DNA from: CAYYKD01 sp964471825
GTDB taxonomy: Bacteria; Spirochaetota; GWE2-31-10; CAYYKD01
NCBI GenBank assembly: GCA_964471825.1
Contig: CAYYKD010000009.1
Span: 1-64,000 of the forward strand
Direction: 5' to 3'
DNA length: 64,000 nucleotides
Position numbers and translations under genes: made by a program. The stretch's first letter is position 1, and each line of letters starts with the position of its first letter. The notes beneath the pieces were generated by a model, which searched no databases, had not been told where the DNA came from, and saw only the letters and a program-made list of their open reading frames with translations. Shown piece after piece: positions 36,717 through 44,381 of this stretch.

Positions 36717-38579
36717 CTATACTTGCATAAGGGATTTTAAATATTTGATATTATGATTTAATCTCCTGTCTTCAGGATTTAAAGACAATGCTATTTCCCA
36801 ATATTCCATAGCAGTTGTGAACTTATTAGACTTATAACAACAATGCCCAAGCAGATTTAATACATTAAAGTTATCTATCTTCCTATTATACATATTAACC
36901 AGCGGCTTTAAAAGTTCAATACTTTGTTCGTAGTTATTCTTCTTAAAACTTGATGCTGCCTCAAAGTAACTTTTATTCATCTCCCTAAACTTATCTGATA
37001 TCTCATCCTGACCTATTACCTCCGATAATTGCATATCTGCAGCTGCGATACCAAGATCAATGTGAATTCGCCCCACATCTGATAGAATATCTATTAACAA
37101 GATAGTCCTATCATCGGCAGCAGGTCTTCCACCGGTAAACTCATCAATTTTTTCTATTACTTTATGAACAAGTTCCTTAATTGGAGTATTTTCAACATAT
37201 TCTGTTAATACCTCAATAAATCGCTCATCTCCAAAAAGATTTCCATCCTTGTCCATCGCCTCAGTTATTCCATCAGTATACATAATAAGTTTATCACCTA
37301 ATACAAGGTTAATTTCATTTGCCTTAAACTTCATATCTTTCAAACCAATATAAAATGAATTCGATTTCAATGAAATAAATTCCTTATTATTCCTAATTAG
37401 AAAAATATCAGGGTGACCTGCACTTGTATACTCCATCTTGCCGTTTATAGTATCAATAATACAATAGAAAGCTGTTAGATAATACCCGGTCCCCTTAATT
37501 ACACTCAATAACTCTTTATTTACAGCGGTTACAACTTCATCAGGAGTTGCATGAGCATTTGAGTTGTTTCTGAATGACATCTTAGCCATCGTAGTTACAA
37601 GTGCAGAAGGAACCCCATGACCACACACATCCGCAATTACAAATGCCATCTTCTCTTCATTGATCTCTATTATATCGTAATAGTCACCGCCAAGATCCTC
37701 CATGGGCATATAGTACCCGGAAATATTCATTATATCTGTTTCAGGAAAAATCTTTGGAATTATCGATTGTTGAACAACCTTAGCCATCTCAAGCTCTTCC
37801 CTCATAAGAATATTTGCTTTATTTAACTCATCCATCGATCTTCTTAGTTCTTCGGTTCTTTCAGCAACTAACTGCTCCATATTCTCACTATACTCCTGTA
37901 TAGTTTTAGCCATAAAATTAAAACTCTCGCCAAGATGCCCCAGCTCATCCTCTGTTTTAATTCTCGCTCTAGATGTAAAGTCTTTTTTTGCAAATTTTTC
38001 AACAACTTGATTTAGACTAAGAATGTTATCTAATATAATTATTTTAATACTAAAGAATACTACAATCATTATTATTATAGTTAAAAGAATTGTCTGAAAA
38101 AGATACCCTATTGCGATACCGGTTAACTGTTTATTTAAAAAATATTTTGTAAAATATATCTTAACAGAACCAATCGTATTATTGTCTTTAGTAATAGTAC
38201 TCTTTTCATCGAAAAATGATATTGATTTTATTTCGGCTTCCTTCTTGATTTTTAAATCCAACGGGCCGGCTTTCCAAGTCGCATCCTTTATACTTCCATC
38301 AACAAAAGTTCCAGTGTCGGAAAATAAAATAATAGCAAGAACATTCTCATTCTGCATCTCAAGTTCAATTACCGTTGATATTTGAAAATCATCATAGTTC
38401 CATACCGGATCTCTAAGCGAGTTCGATAATCTGTTTTTTATATTATTTGATTCCTTTCTAATTGCCGATAAATCAGAACTTGCCCTTAGTAAATAAGATA
38501 CAATACCCGTTCCAGCCATAATAATTACAATTGCAATAAGTAGAATAATTGCAACTTTATATGTTATCGATTTTTTCAC
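36717..38579 (-). CDS. Membrane-bound SpoIIE/RsbU-type PP2C phosphatase with HAMP and TPR
   Basis: A 620-residue sensor phosphatase. TM1 is at about residues 8-30, an extracytoplasmic sensor at 31-150, TM2 near 157-178, and a HAMP domain to about 235, followed by a coiled coil with VAERTEELRRSM. The PP2C-type SpoIIE domain shows GGDYYDIIEIN, FVIADVCGHGVPSALVTTM and KLIMYTDGITEAM, with the metal-binding Asp residues. The last 100 residues hold two TPR-like repeats (LNLLGHCCYKSNKFTTAMEY). It should dephosphorylate an anti-sigma-antagonist-like STAS protein, but none is encoded here. GGGAG precedes the GTG start codon. Confidence 0.92.
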   Translation of the reverse strand: MKKSITYKVAIILLIAIVIIMAGTGIVSYLLRASSDLSAIRKESNNIKNRLSNSLRDPVWNYDDFQISTVIELEMQNENVLAIILFSDTGTFVDGSIKDATWKAGPLDLKIKKEAEIKSISFFDEKSTITKDNNTIGSVKIYFTKYFLNKQLTGIAIGYLFQTILLTIIIMIVVFFSIKIIILDNILSLNQVVEKFAKKDFTSRARIKTEDELGHLGESFNFMAKTIQEYSENMEQLVAERTEELRRSMDELNKANILMREELEMAKVVQQSIIPKIFPETDIMNISGYYMPMEDLGGDYYDIIEINEEKMAFVIADVCGHGVPSALVTTMAKMSFRNNSNAHATPDEVVTAVNKELLSVIKGTGYYLTAFYCIIDTINGKMEYTSAGHPDIFLIRNNKEFISLKSNSFYIGLKDMKFKANEINLVLGDKLIMYTDGITEAMDKDGNLFGDERFIEVLTEYVENTPIKELVHKVIEKIDEFTGGRPAADDRTILLIDILSDVGRIHIDLGIAAADMQLSEVIGQDEISDKFREMNKSYFEAASSFKKNNYEQSIELLKPLVNMYNRKIDNFNVLNLLGHCCYKSNKFTTAMEYWEIALSLNPEDRRLNHNIKYLKSLMQV

Positions 38580-38692
38580 TCTAATTCTCCCAAACTATTT
38601 AAATTATAATTATTATAAATAAATAGATGAAATAATTCAAGGAAAATTTGCAATATTTTAAATCCACCTAATTATCCAAATTTATAAGATAG

Positions 38693-38838
38693 ATGACAAT
38701 AAGATCACAATGGTTATTCAACCTAATAAAAGTGAAAATCTTTCTAAGATAATGCAATGGATTCTTGGTGTATTTGCAATATACTACAATAGATCTAGGA
38801 ATAGTCATGGACATATATAGTTTGACCGCTTCAAGAGA
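38693..38838 (+). pseudogene. Decayed REP-associated (Y1/IS200-like) transposase fragment
   Basis: A plus-strand remnant with the RAYT signature: MVIQPNKSENLSKIMQWIL then AIYYNRSRNSHGHI, a stop codon (TAG 38818-38820, one base from the expected Trp codon TGG), then FDRFKR. In the family this reads NLSKIMQW...YN...GHIWxDRFKS. Upstream, ATGACAATAAGATCACAATGG looks like a damaged MTNHIHMVIQP start with small deletions. Only the central third of the usual 150-250 residues is left, so it is dead. It sits in the 522-base spacer 38580-39101, between a divergent phosphatase gene and the pyr leader. The minus-strand ORF over it is a shadow. Confidence 0.75.
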
Positions 38839-38944
38839 TAAATAAAACTTCATCTCAAATAATAAAAAAAGGAGTTTTTGTTTGGTAAAAAAACTTCATA
38901 AAACCTACTCGTTAGAATAAGTTTAAAAAAAAATAAATTGTCTA

Positions 38945-38973
38945 TTGACTAATCTCAAATTTTTAAATAAAAG
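38945..38973 (+). promoter_or_regulatory. Possible promoter of the pyr operon
   Basis: TTGACT (38945-38950) and TAAAAG (38968-38973) are 17 bases apart. Transcription would start near 38980, close to a T run at 38976-38980 and just before a short leader ORF. Confidence 0.45.
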
Positions 38974-38988
38974 TCTTTTTAAATTATT

Positions 38989-39048
38989 ATGAAAAACAAA
39001 CAAACAATAAATAACATTAAGTATGCCCCGCTAAATTTAAATAATTAA
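38989..39048 (+). CDS. Putative pyr leader peptide
   Basis: A 19-codon ORF, MKNKQTINNIKYAPLNLNN, starts about 10 bases after the inferred transcription start. Its TAA (39046-39048) overlaps the first two bases of the terminator stem before pyrB. This resembles the layout of the enterobacterial pyrBI attenuator, where a ribosome close behind RNA polymerase blocks the terminator. A weakness is that no Shine-Dalgarno sequence is visible, so translation of the ORF is unproven; a short AT-rich ORF could also arise by chance. Confidence 0.35.
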   Translation: MKNKQTINNIKYAPLNLNN

Positions 39049-39078
39049 ATGCCTATTATTTTATAGGCATTTTTTTTT
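39047..39078 (+). terminator. Intrinsic terminator in the pyr leader (candidate attenuator)
   Basis: AAATGCCTAT (39047-39056) and ATAGGCATTT (39063-39072) form a perfect 10-bp stem with a six-base loop, followed by T to 39078. It ends 23 bases before the pyrB ATG. No gene ends upstream on this strand, so termination makes sense only as control of the pyr operon. Confidence 0.8.
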
Positions 39079-39101
39079 AAAATAAAACACAAGGTGAAAA
39101 T

Positions 39102-40019
39102 ATGAATTTTAAAGGAAAAGACATTATTTCAATCAAAGATCTTTCAAAGGATGATATTGAGTACATTCTAGACAGATCATTTGATGTAAAAAACGGTAAG
39201 TATCCGGGAGTTTTAAAGGATCTCGTAATTGCGAGTCTGTTTTTTGAGCCATCAACAAGAACTAGACTATCATTTGAAGCAGCAGTCTCATTACTTGGCG
39301 GTAGTTATTTTGGATTTGCAAATCCCGGTTCTTCAAGTGTACAGAAAGGTGAAACACTCAAAGACACAATTAAAACTGTTACAGGATATTGTCATGCAAT
39401 AGTTATGAGACATACAGTCGAAGGTGCTGCACGAGCTGCCGCAGAAGTTTCCACTGTACCGGTTATTAATGCGGGAGATGGATCGAACCAACATCCGACT
39501 CAAACACTCCTTGACCTCTTTACTATCAAAGAGAAATTCGGTAAGATTGACACATTAAATATCGGTCTTCTAGGCGACCTTAAATACGGTAGAACGGTTC
39601 ACTCATTATCAATGGCACTATGTTACTATAATGTAAATATCTATCTTATTTCCCCCGATCTTCTAAAAATGCCAGAGCACTACACGGATCACATGAAAAA
39701 ATCAGGAATAAAATTCCACGAAACAGATAATCTTCTTGATGTTGGTAAAGATCTTGATGTTCTCTATGTAACTCGAATTCAGAGGGAAAGATTTGGAGAT
39801 GCTCAGGAATATGAAAGTGTTGCCGGTTCCTATGTCTTGAATAAAGAGATAATTAGTAATATTAATCCCAATGTATCAATTATGCACCCACTTCCAAGGG
39901 TAGATGAAATCTCAGTTGAAATTGACGATATGGATAATAATCTCTATTTTAAACAGGCACACAATGGAATTCCGGTAAGACAGGCATTACTAGGTTTAGT
40001 AACAGGAGCAATAAAATGA
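39102..40019 (+). CDS. pyrB: Aspartate carbamoyltransferase, catalytic subunit
   Basis: Joins carbamoyl phosphate and aspartate to carbamoyl-aspartate, the committed step of UMP synthesis. The 305-residue protein shows FEPSTRTRLSFE (carbamoyl phosphate site), GSSSVQKGETLKDT, DGSNQHPTQTLLD and the C-terminal MHPLPRVDEI. AAGGTG lies before the ATG. It is the first gene of a tightly packed operon; its stop codon overlaps the pyrI start (ATGA). Presence of PyrI means the E. coli-type dodecamer with allosteric control is likely. Transcription is probably governed by the terminator 23 bases upstream. Confidence 0.97.
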   Translation: MNFKGKDIISIKDLSKDDIEYILDRSFDVKNGKYPGVLKDLVIASLFFEPSTRTRLSFEAAVSLLGGSYFGFANPGSSSVQKGETLKDTIKTVTGYCHAIVMRHTVEGAARAAAEVSTVPVINAGDGSNQHPTQTLLDLFTIKEKFGKIDTLNIGLLGDLKYGRTVHSLSMALCYYNVNIYLISPDLLKMPEHYTDHMKKSGIKFHETDNLLDVGKDLDVLYVTRIQRERFGDAQEYESVAGSYVLNKEIISNINPNVSIMHPLPRVDEISVEIDDMDNNLYFKQAHNGIPVRQALLGLVTGAIK

Positions 40020-40483
40020 GCGATGAAAGATCATTTAGAGTTTTTAAAATAAACAATGGAACAGTTATTGATCATATCCTTTCACCTATGGCAATTAAAA
40101 TTATTGATATACTCGGTATTAAAAACCATGGCGGAATAGTGTCTATAGGAATGAATTTCCCAAGTAAATTAATTGGTAAGAAAGATATAATTAAAATCGA
40201 AAATGTCTATCTTGATAAAAAACACACTGATATTATTGCACTTCTTGCCCCAAATGCAACTATTAATATTATTAAAGACGGTAAAGTAGTTGAAAAGAGA
40301 AGAATGTCCCCACCGGATCTTATAGAATCAATTATTAAATGCCCTAATCCAAAATGTGTTACAAATAACTATCATGATTGTCCGACAAAATTTACAATGC
40401 AGGAAATGAAGGGAAAAACAACCAATGTAAAATGTTTCTACTGTGAAAGAGAGACAACTGTTTTCCCTGAAATGTTCAGTTAA
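40016..40483 (+). CDS. pyrI: Aspartate carbamoyltransferase, regulatory subunit
   Basis: Binds nucleotides and transmits feedback to PyrB. At 155 residues it has the family length. The C-terminal zinc domain is complete: CPNPKC then KCFYCE give the C-x4-C...C-x2-C set. The N-terminal nucleotide domain contains GTVIDHILSPMAIKII and the VSIGMNFPSKLIGKKD segment. It overlaps pyrB by four bases and is followed 16 bases later by pyrD. PyrI is unusual in pathogenic spirochaetes, which lack de novo synthesis, so a free-living relative is suggested. Confidence 0.97.
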   Translation: MSDERSFRVFKINNGTVIDHILSPMAIKIIDILGIKNHGGIVSIGMNFPSKLIGKKDIIKIENVYLDKKHTDIIALLAPNATINIIKDGKVVEKRRMSPPDLIESIIKCPNPKCVTNNYHDCPTKFTMQEMKGKTTNVKCFYCERETTVFPEMFS

Positions 40484-40499
40484 ACAGGCTGGAAAAAAA

Positions 40500-41414
40500 A
40501 TGGATAACTCAATTAAATTCGGTCAACTAGTATTTAAAAGAAATGGAGTTTTGGCATCAGGAATTCTTGGAGTTACAGGACATTCTATGATAAAGGTTTC
40601 TGAGAATGGAGCTGGCGGGATCACCTGTAAGTCTATTTCTAAAAATGAAAGAAAGGGGCATCCGACTCCGGTGATTCAAGGTTATCAATGTGGCATAATT
40701 AATGCAGTAGGTCTCTCATCAACGGGAGTAAAAAACACAAACAATGAATTATCAATTGTAAGAAAAAAATCTGATGCGTTAATTATCGCCTCAGTTTTTG
40801 GCGGAACCGATGTTGAATTTGTTGAAACTATTCAAGAATTAGACCTAGAACTTATTGATGCGATAGAACTTAATATCTCATGTCCAAATGTTCACGATGA
40901 ATTTGGACTCCCATTTGCATCATCTCCCGAGTCCGCATATAAATTAGTTAAACTGGTTAGGCCTTCAACAAAACTGCCACTAATTGTAAAACTTTCACCA
41001 AATTTCCCTAACATAGGTAAGATTGCAAAGGCCTGTGAAGATGCTGGAGCTGATGGAATAACCGCAATAAATACAGTTGGTCCTGGAATGTTAATTGACA
41101 TCAATACCTTTGAGCCAAAATTAAGTAACAAAACCGGCGGGGTAAGTGGCCCTGCAATTCTACCTATAGCAATAAGAATTGTTTACGACATATACAAATC
41201 TGTAAAAATTCCCATTATTGGAATGGGTGGTATAACTACCTTAGATGATGCACTTCAAATGATTATTGCAGGTGCAACCCTCTATGGAGTGGGGACAGGG
41301 ATTCTATACAATGGAATTGATATATTTAATAAAATCAACTCAGGAATAGATGATTATCTAGCAGAAAAAAAACTTAGCTATAATGAAATAATCGGGATGG
41401 CTCATAGAATATGA
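40500..41414 (+). CDS. pyrD: Dihydroorotate dehydrogenase class 1B, catalytic subunit
   Basis: FMN enzyme that oxidises dihydroorotate to orotate, passing electrons to NAD+ through PyrK. The 304-residue protein (from ATG 40500) has NISCPNVHDEFGLPF (the class 1 catalytic Cys region), IVKLSPNFPNIGKIA, the GGVSGPAILPIA loop and IIGMGGITTLDDALQMIIAGA (FMN phosphate). A GTG-initiated extension back to 40443 would overlap pyrI and is rejected. It overlaps pyrK by ATGA. The pairing with PyrK defines class 1B, common in Firmicutes and anaerobes. Confidence 0.94.
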   Translation: MDNSIKFGQLVFKRNGVLASGILGVTGHSMIKVSENGAGGITCKSISKNERKGHPTPVIQGYQCGIINAVGLSSTGVKNTNNELSIVRKKSDALIIASVFGGTDVEFVETIQELDLELIDAIELNISCPNVHDEFGLPFASSPESAYKLVKLVRPSTKLPLIVKLSPNFPNIGKIAKACEDAGADGITAINTVGPGMLIDINTFEPKLSNKTGGVSGPAILPIAIRIVYDIYKSVKIPIIGMGGITTLDDALQMIIAGATLYGVGTGILYNGIDIFNKINSGIDDYLAEKKLSYNEIIGMAHRI

Positions 41415-42232
41415 TAAAATCTACAAAAGACAATAATCCTTCATTTTACAATCCATCCTTTATTGAAAAAAGTGTAAAATTACTGCGAATTTCTGGAAAT
41501 GAGAGCATTAAGACATTAGAATTTGAATTTTATGATTGCAACATATTTCCCGGCCAATTCTTTATGTTAAGATATAAAAAATTCCAAAAACCAATATCCG
41601 TTTCAGGATATAAAGATGGCGTTATCTCCTTTACAATTCAAGATCGCGGCTGTGGTTCTAAAGAGATGATAAATTCAATAGAAAATGACTACTTTGGGCT
41701 TACTGGCCCTCTGGGTAATTCATTTGACCTGACAAATCAAGAATCTATTCTAATTTTAGGTGGCGGGATTGGAATTGCACCTATGTTATTTCTATTAGAA
41801 TATCTAAAAAATCATCATCCAAAAGTAAACTATAGAGCTGTCTTTGGTTCACGAAACCGCACTCTAATCGACTACGCTATACATGACGATAATAAAATTG
41901 ATTATTTTACTGATGACGGTTCATATGGAGTCAAGGGATTTATAACAGAATCCTCATTATTGAAAGAATCATACTCAAAAGTCTATATGTGTGGCCCTGA
42001 GAAGATGATGATTGCAGCTTACAGTATTATAAGAGAAAAAAACGAAAATATTGATATATCTATGGAACGATATATGAAATGCGGAATTGGAATATGCGGT
42101 TCCTGTGTCATCGATGATCTTGGAGAAAGAGTATGCACTGAGGGGCCGGTATTTGATATAAAAAAGCTACTCAGTACTGAAGAATTTGGTAAATACCATA
42201 GAAATAGCGGAGGGGTAATTGAGCGAAATTGA
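41411..42232 (+). CDS. pyrK: Dihydroorotate dehydrogenase electron-transfer subunit
   Basis: Carries FAD and a [2Fe-2S] cluster between PyrD and NAD+. The 273-residue chain has a ferredoxin-reductase-like fold: FPGQFFMLRYKKFQKPISVSG (FAD), GPLGNSF, LILGGGIGIAPMLFLLEYL (NAD), VYMCGPEKMM, and the cluster ligands CGIGICGSCVID and a later Cys in GERVCTEGP. It overlaps pyrD by four bases and pyrC by 14 bases, so translation is coupled along the operon. Confidence 0.94.
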   Translation: MIKSTKDNNPSFYNPSFIEKSVKLLRISGNESIKTLEFEFYDCNIFPGQFFMLRYKKFQKPISVSGYKDGVISFTIQDRGCGSKEMINSIENDYFGLTGPLGNSFDLTNQESILILGGGIGIAPMLFLLEYLKNHHPKVNYRAVFGSRNRTLIDYAIHDDNKIDYFTDDGSYGVKGFITESSLLKESYSKVYMCGPEKMMIAAYSIIREKNENIDISMERYMKCGIGICGSCVIDDLGERVCTEGPVFDIKKLLSTEEFGKYHRNSGGVIERN

Positions 42233-43526
42233 TAAAAATGACTGTAAATATAAAGCATTAGTCAACGGAGATATTTTTACAGGTAAATCCTTCAAAAAAG
42301 GTACTGTATTTATAAAAAACAACAAAATATCTAAGGTCGTTTTCAAAAAAATAGCAGTTCCAAAAAAATACCAAATTATTGACTGCACTGATAAAACTAT
42401 TTCATATGGATTCTGCGATCCGCATGTACATTTTAGATCTCCCGGTATGGAGTACAAAGAAGACTGGCAAAGTGGTTCTAAAAGTGCAATTAAAGGTGGT
42501 TTTACATATGTAATCGATATGCCAAATACTAAGCCGCCAAGTATTGATTTTAATAGTATTCTAGAAAAACATAAACTTGCAAAGAATAATTCAGTAGTAA
42601 ATTACGGATTTCATATAGGATTAACCTCAAAAAATTATCATGAAATAAAAAACATATATAGAAAATGTTTAAAACATAAAATCCCTGTTCATGGAGTAAA
42701 AGTTTTTTTTGGTTCATCCACAGGTGATCTATTTGTTAATAATGCTGATATGATAGAAAGATCTATGAATTCAGGTGTTATACACCTTTTTCATGCCGAA
42801 GATGAGGAGGTTATTCGCAACTTCTCTTCAATAGAATATAAATCTGTTCAGGATCACAACATTAGAAGACCACCAGAAGCAGAACTATCAGCAATTAAAA
42901 AAATATACTCCATTACCAAAAAAGTAAAAAAAACAAGATCCTATTTTTGTCACATTAGTACAAAAAATGGATTAAAATTCCTATTAAGTAAAAAAAATAA
43001 AAAAATAATTACAGAGGTTACCCCACACCACCTTTATTTTTTTACAGATAATATTTCTGAATCAAATATCTTTAAAGTTAATCCACCTATAAGAGAGTAT
43101 CAAGATGTTCTTTTTTTGCGAAAACTATTTAATAAAAATAAAATTTCTGTAATTGGTACTGATCATGCCCCGCATCTGCTTTCAGAAAAACTATCCGACT
43201 CACCGCCATCCGGATTACCCGGATTAGAAACTGCACTGGTTTCCCTTCTGTCCCTAGCGGAATCAGGAATACTAAAAAAGGAAATTATATTTAAAATGTT
43301 GACAAACGGCTATAATATTTTTAATATAAAAAATAGAGGAAGTATTAAGAAGAACTTTTATGCTGATATATCAATTATCAGTAAAAAAGAGAACACCTAC
43401 TCTGTAAAAAATTCAATGTCTAAATGTGACTTTAGCCCATTTGATAATGTTAAATTTAACAATATTATTGATATGGTTATAATTGGTGGTAAAATATTAT
43501 TAAAGGATGGTATAATAAATGAATGA
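42219..43526 (+). CDS. pyrC: Dihydroorotase, class I
   Basis: Zinc amidohydrolase that closes carbamoyl-aspartate to dihydroorotate. The 435-residue protein has DPHVHFRSPGMEYKEDW (metal His pair and substrate Arg), IDMPNTKPPS, HLFHAEDEEV, CHISTKNGL, ITEVTPHHL and IGTDHAPHLLSEK (catalytic Asp). The start is TTG 42219 with GGAGGGG before it, inside the end of pyrK. It overlaps pyrF by eight bases. The sequence is unusually Lys-rich (many AAA codons) compared with pyrB. Confidence 0.94.
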   Translation: MSEIDKNDCKYKALVNGDIFTGKSFKKGTVFIKNNKISKVVFKKIAVPKKYQIIDCTDKTISYGFCDPHVHFRSPGMEYKEDWQSGSKSAIKGGFTYVIDMPNTKPPSIDFNSILEKHKLAKNNSVVNYGFHIGLTSKNYHEIKNIYRKCLKHKIPVHGVKVFFGSSTGDLFVNNADMIERSMNSGVIHLFHAEDEEVIRNFSSIEYKSVQDHNIRRPPEAELSAIKKIYSITKKVKKTRSYFCHISTKNGLKFLLSKKNKKIITEVTPHHLYFFTDNISESNIFKVNPPIREYQDVLFLRKLFNKNKISVIGTDHAPHLLSEKLSDSPPSGLPGLETALVSLLSLAESGILKKEIIFKMLTNGYNIFNIKNRGSIKKNFYADISIISKKENTYSVKNSMSKCDFSPFDNVKFNNIIDMVIIGGKILLKDGIINE

Positions 43527-44370
43527 AAACTTTCTGGCAATTTGCAAAAGAAGATTTGATAAATATAAAACGGTACTTTGTCTTGGAATGGACCCAATGA
43601 TTGAAAAGATACCTTATGAAGATAAAACAGACATAGAAAAATTAATAACAGATTTCTACTCTGAAATTATATCAAATTTTCATCATAAAACACTCGCAAT
43701 TAAACCAAATATTGCATTCTATGAGCAATACGGCATAGCAGGTTTTAAAGCTCTAAAAAACATCATTAACTATGCACACAAATTCGACATGCCTGTTATT
43801 CTTGATGCAAAACGGGGTGATATTGGAAACACCTCATCTGCCTACGCTGTAGCAGCCTTTGACGAGCTTGAAGCAGATGCCATTACTTTATCGCCCTATC
43901 TTGGCGAGGACTCGCTTTTACCATTCTTTCAATATAAAGACAAAGGATTTTTTATACTTACAAGAACAAGTAATGCCGGTTCATCAGACTTTCAGATGCT
44001 TAAGATGGATACCGGTAACTTTGTTTTCTTTGAAGTCGGTTCTAGAATCTCAATTTGGAATCAAAAACACACAAATACTATAGGTGCTGTAATTGGTGCA
44101 ACACNNNNNNNNNNACAAAGTGAATTCTTTGACATAGCAGATTTTTTTCTTCATAACGGACAAATACCATTATTAATCCCCGGCGTTGGTACTCAAGGGG
44201 GAGATTTTAAAACTATTGTTGAAAAATTAGTAGAAATAAAATACCCCATGGAAAAGATATTTATCAACTCTTCTTCAAAAATTAGTTATGCACACCTTGA
44301 ACACAAAGACATGAAGTATATTGATGCAATCTCACTAGAAATCGAAAAAATGCAGTATCCATTTAAATAA
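43519..44370 (+). CDS. pyrF: Orotidine-5'-phosphate decarboxylase, type 2 (interrupted by a spurious gap)
   Basis: Decarboxylates OMP to UMP, the last step. About 280 residues, the longer type-2 form: LCLGMDPM at the start, AIKPNIAFYEQYG, and the catalytic VILDAKRGDIGNTSSAYA with the Asp-Lys-Asp network. LIPGVGTQGGDF binds the phosphate. Ten N at 44105-44114 fall in the VIGAT motif. The flanks share AC, and merging them gives GATQSEFFDIADFF in frame, so nothing seems lost. orotate phosphoribosyltransferase (pyrE) is not in the window. Confidence 0.94.
   Translation: MNENFLAICKRRFDKYKTVLCLGMDPMIEKIPYEDKTDIEKLITDFYSEIISNFHHKTLAIKPNIAFYEQYGIAGFKALKNIINYAHKFDMPVILDAKRGDIGNTSSAYAVAAFDELEADAITLSPYLGEDSLLPFFQYKDKGFFILTRTSNAGSSDFQMLKMDTGNFVFFEVGSRISIWNQKHTNTIGAVIGATXXXXQSEFFDIADFFLHNGQIPLLIPGVGTQGGDFKTIVEKLVEIKYPMEKIFINSSSKISYAHLEHKDMKYIDAISLEIEKMQYPFK
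44105..44114. other. Assembly gap (10 N), probably of zero true length
   Basis: Merging the two-base overlap AC removes 12 bases and leaves the pyrF frame intact with a plausible protein. The overlap is too short to be evidence on its own. Confidence 0.65.
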
Positions 44371-44381
44371 CAGAGGCCTAT

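Noticed and set aside
38668..38853. A 61-codon minus-strand ORF upstream of the phosphatase gene
   Set aside because: It is the antisense of the transposase relic, has no ribosome site and shows no protein-like pattern.
40443..40499. GTG-initiated longer pyrD
   Set aside because: It would overlap the 3' end of pyrI by 41 bases, and the extra residues do not match the family.
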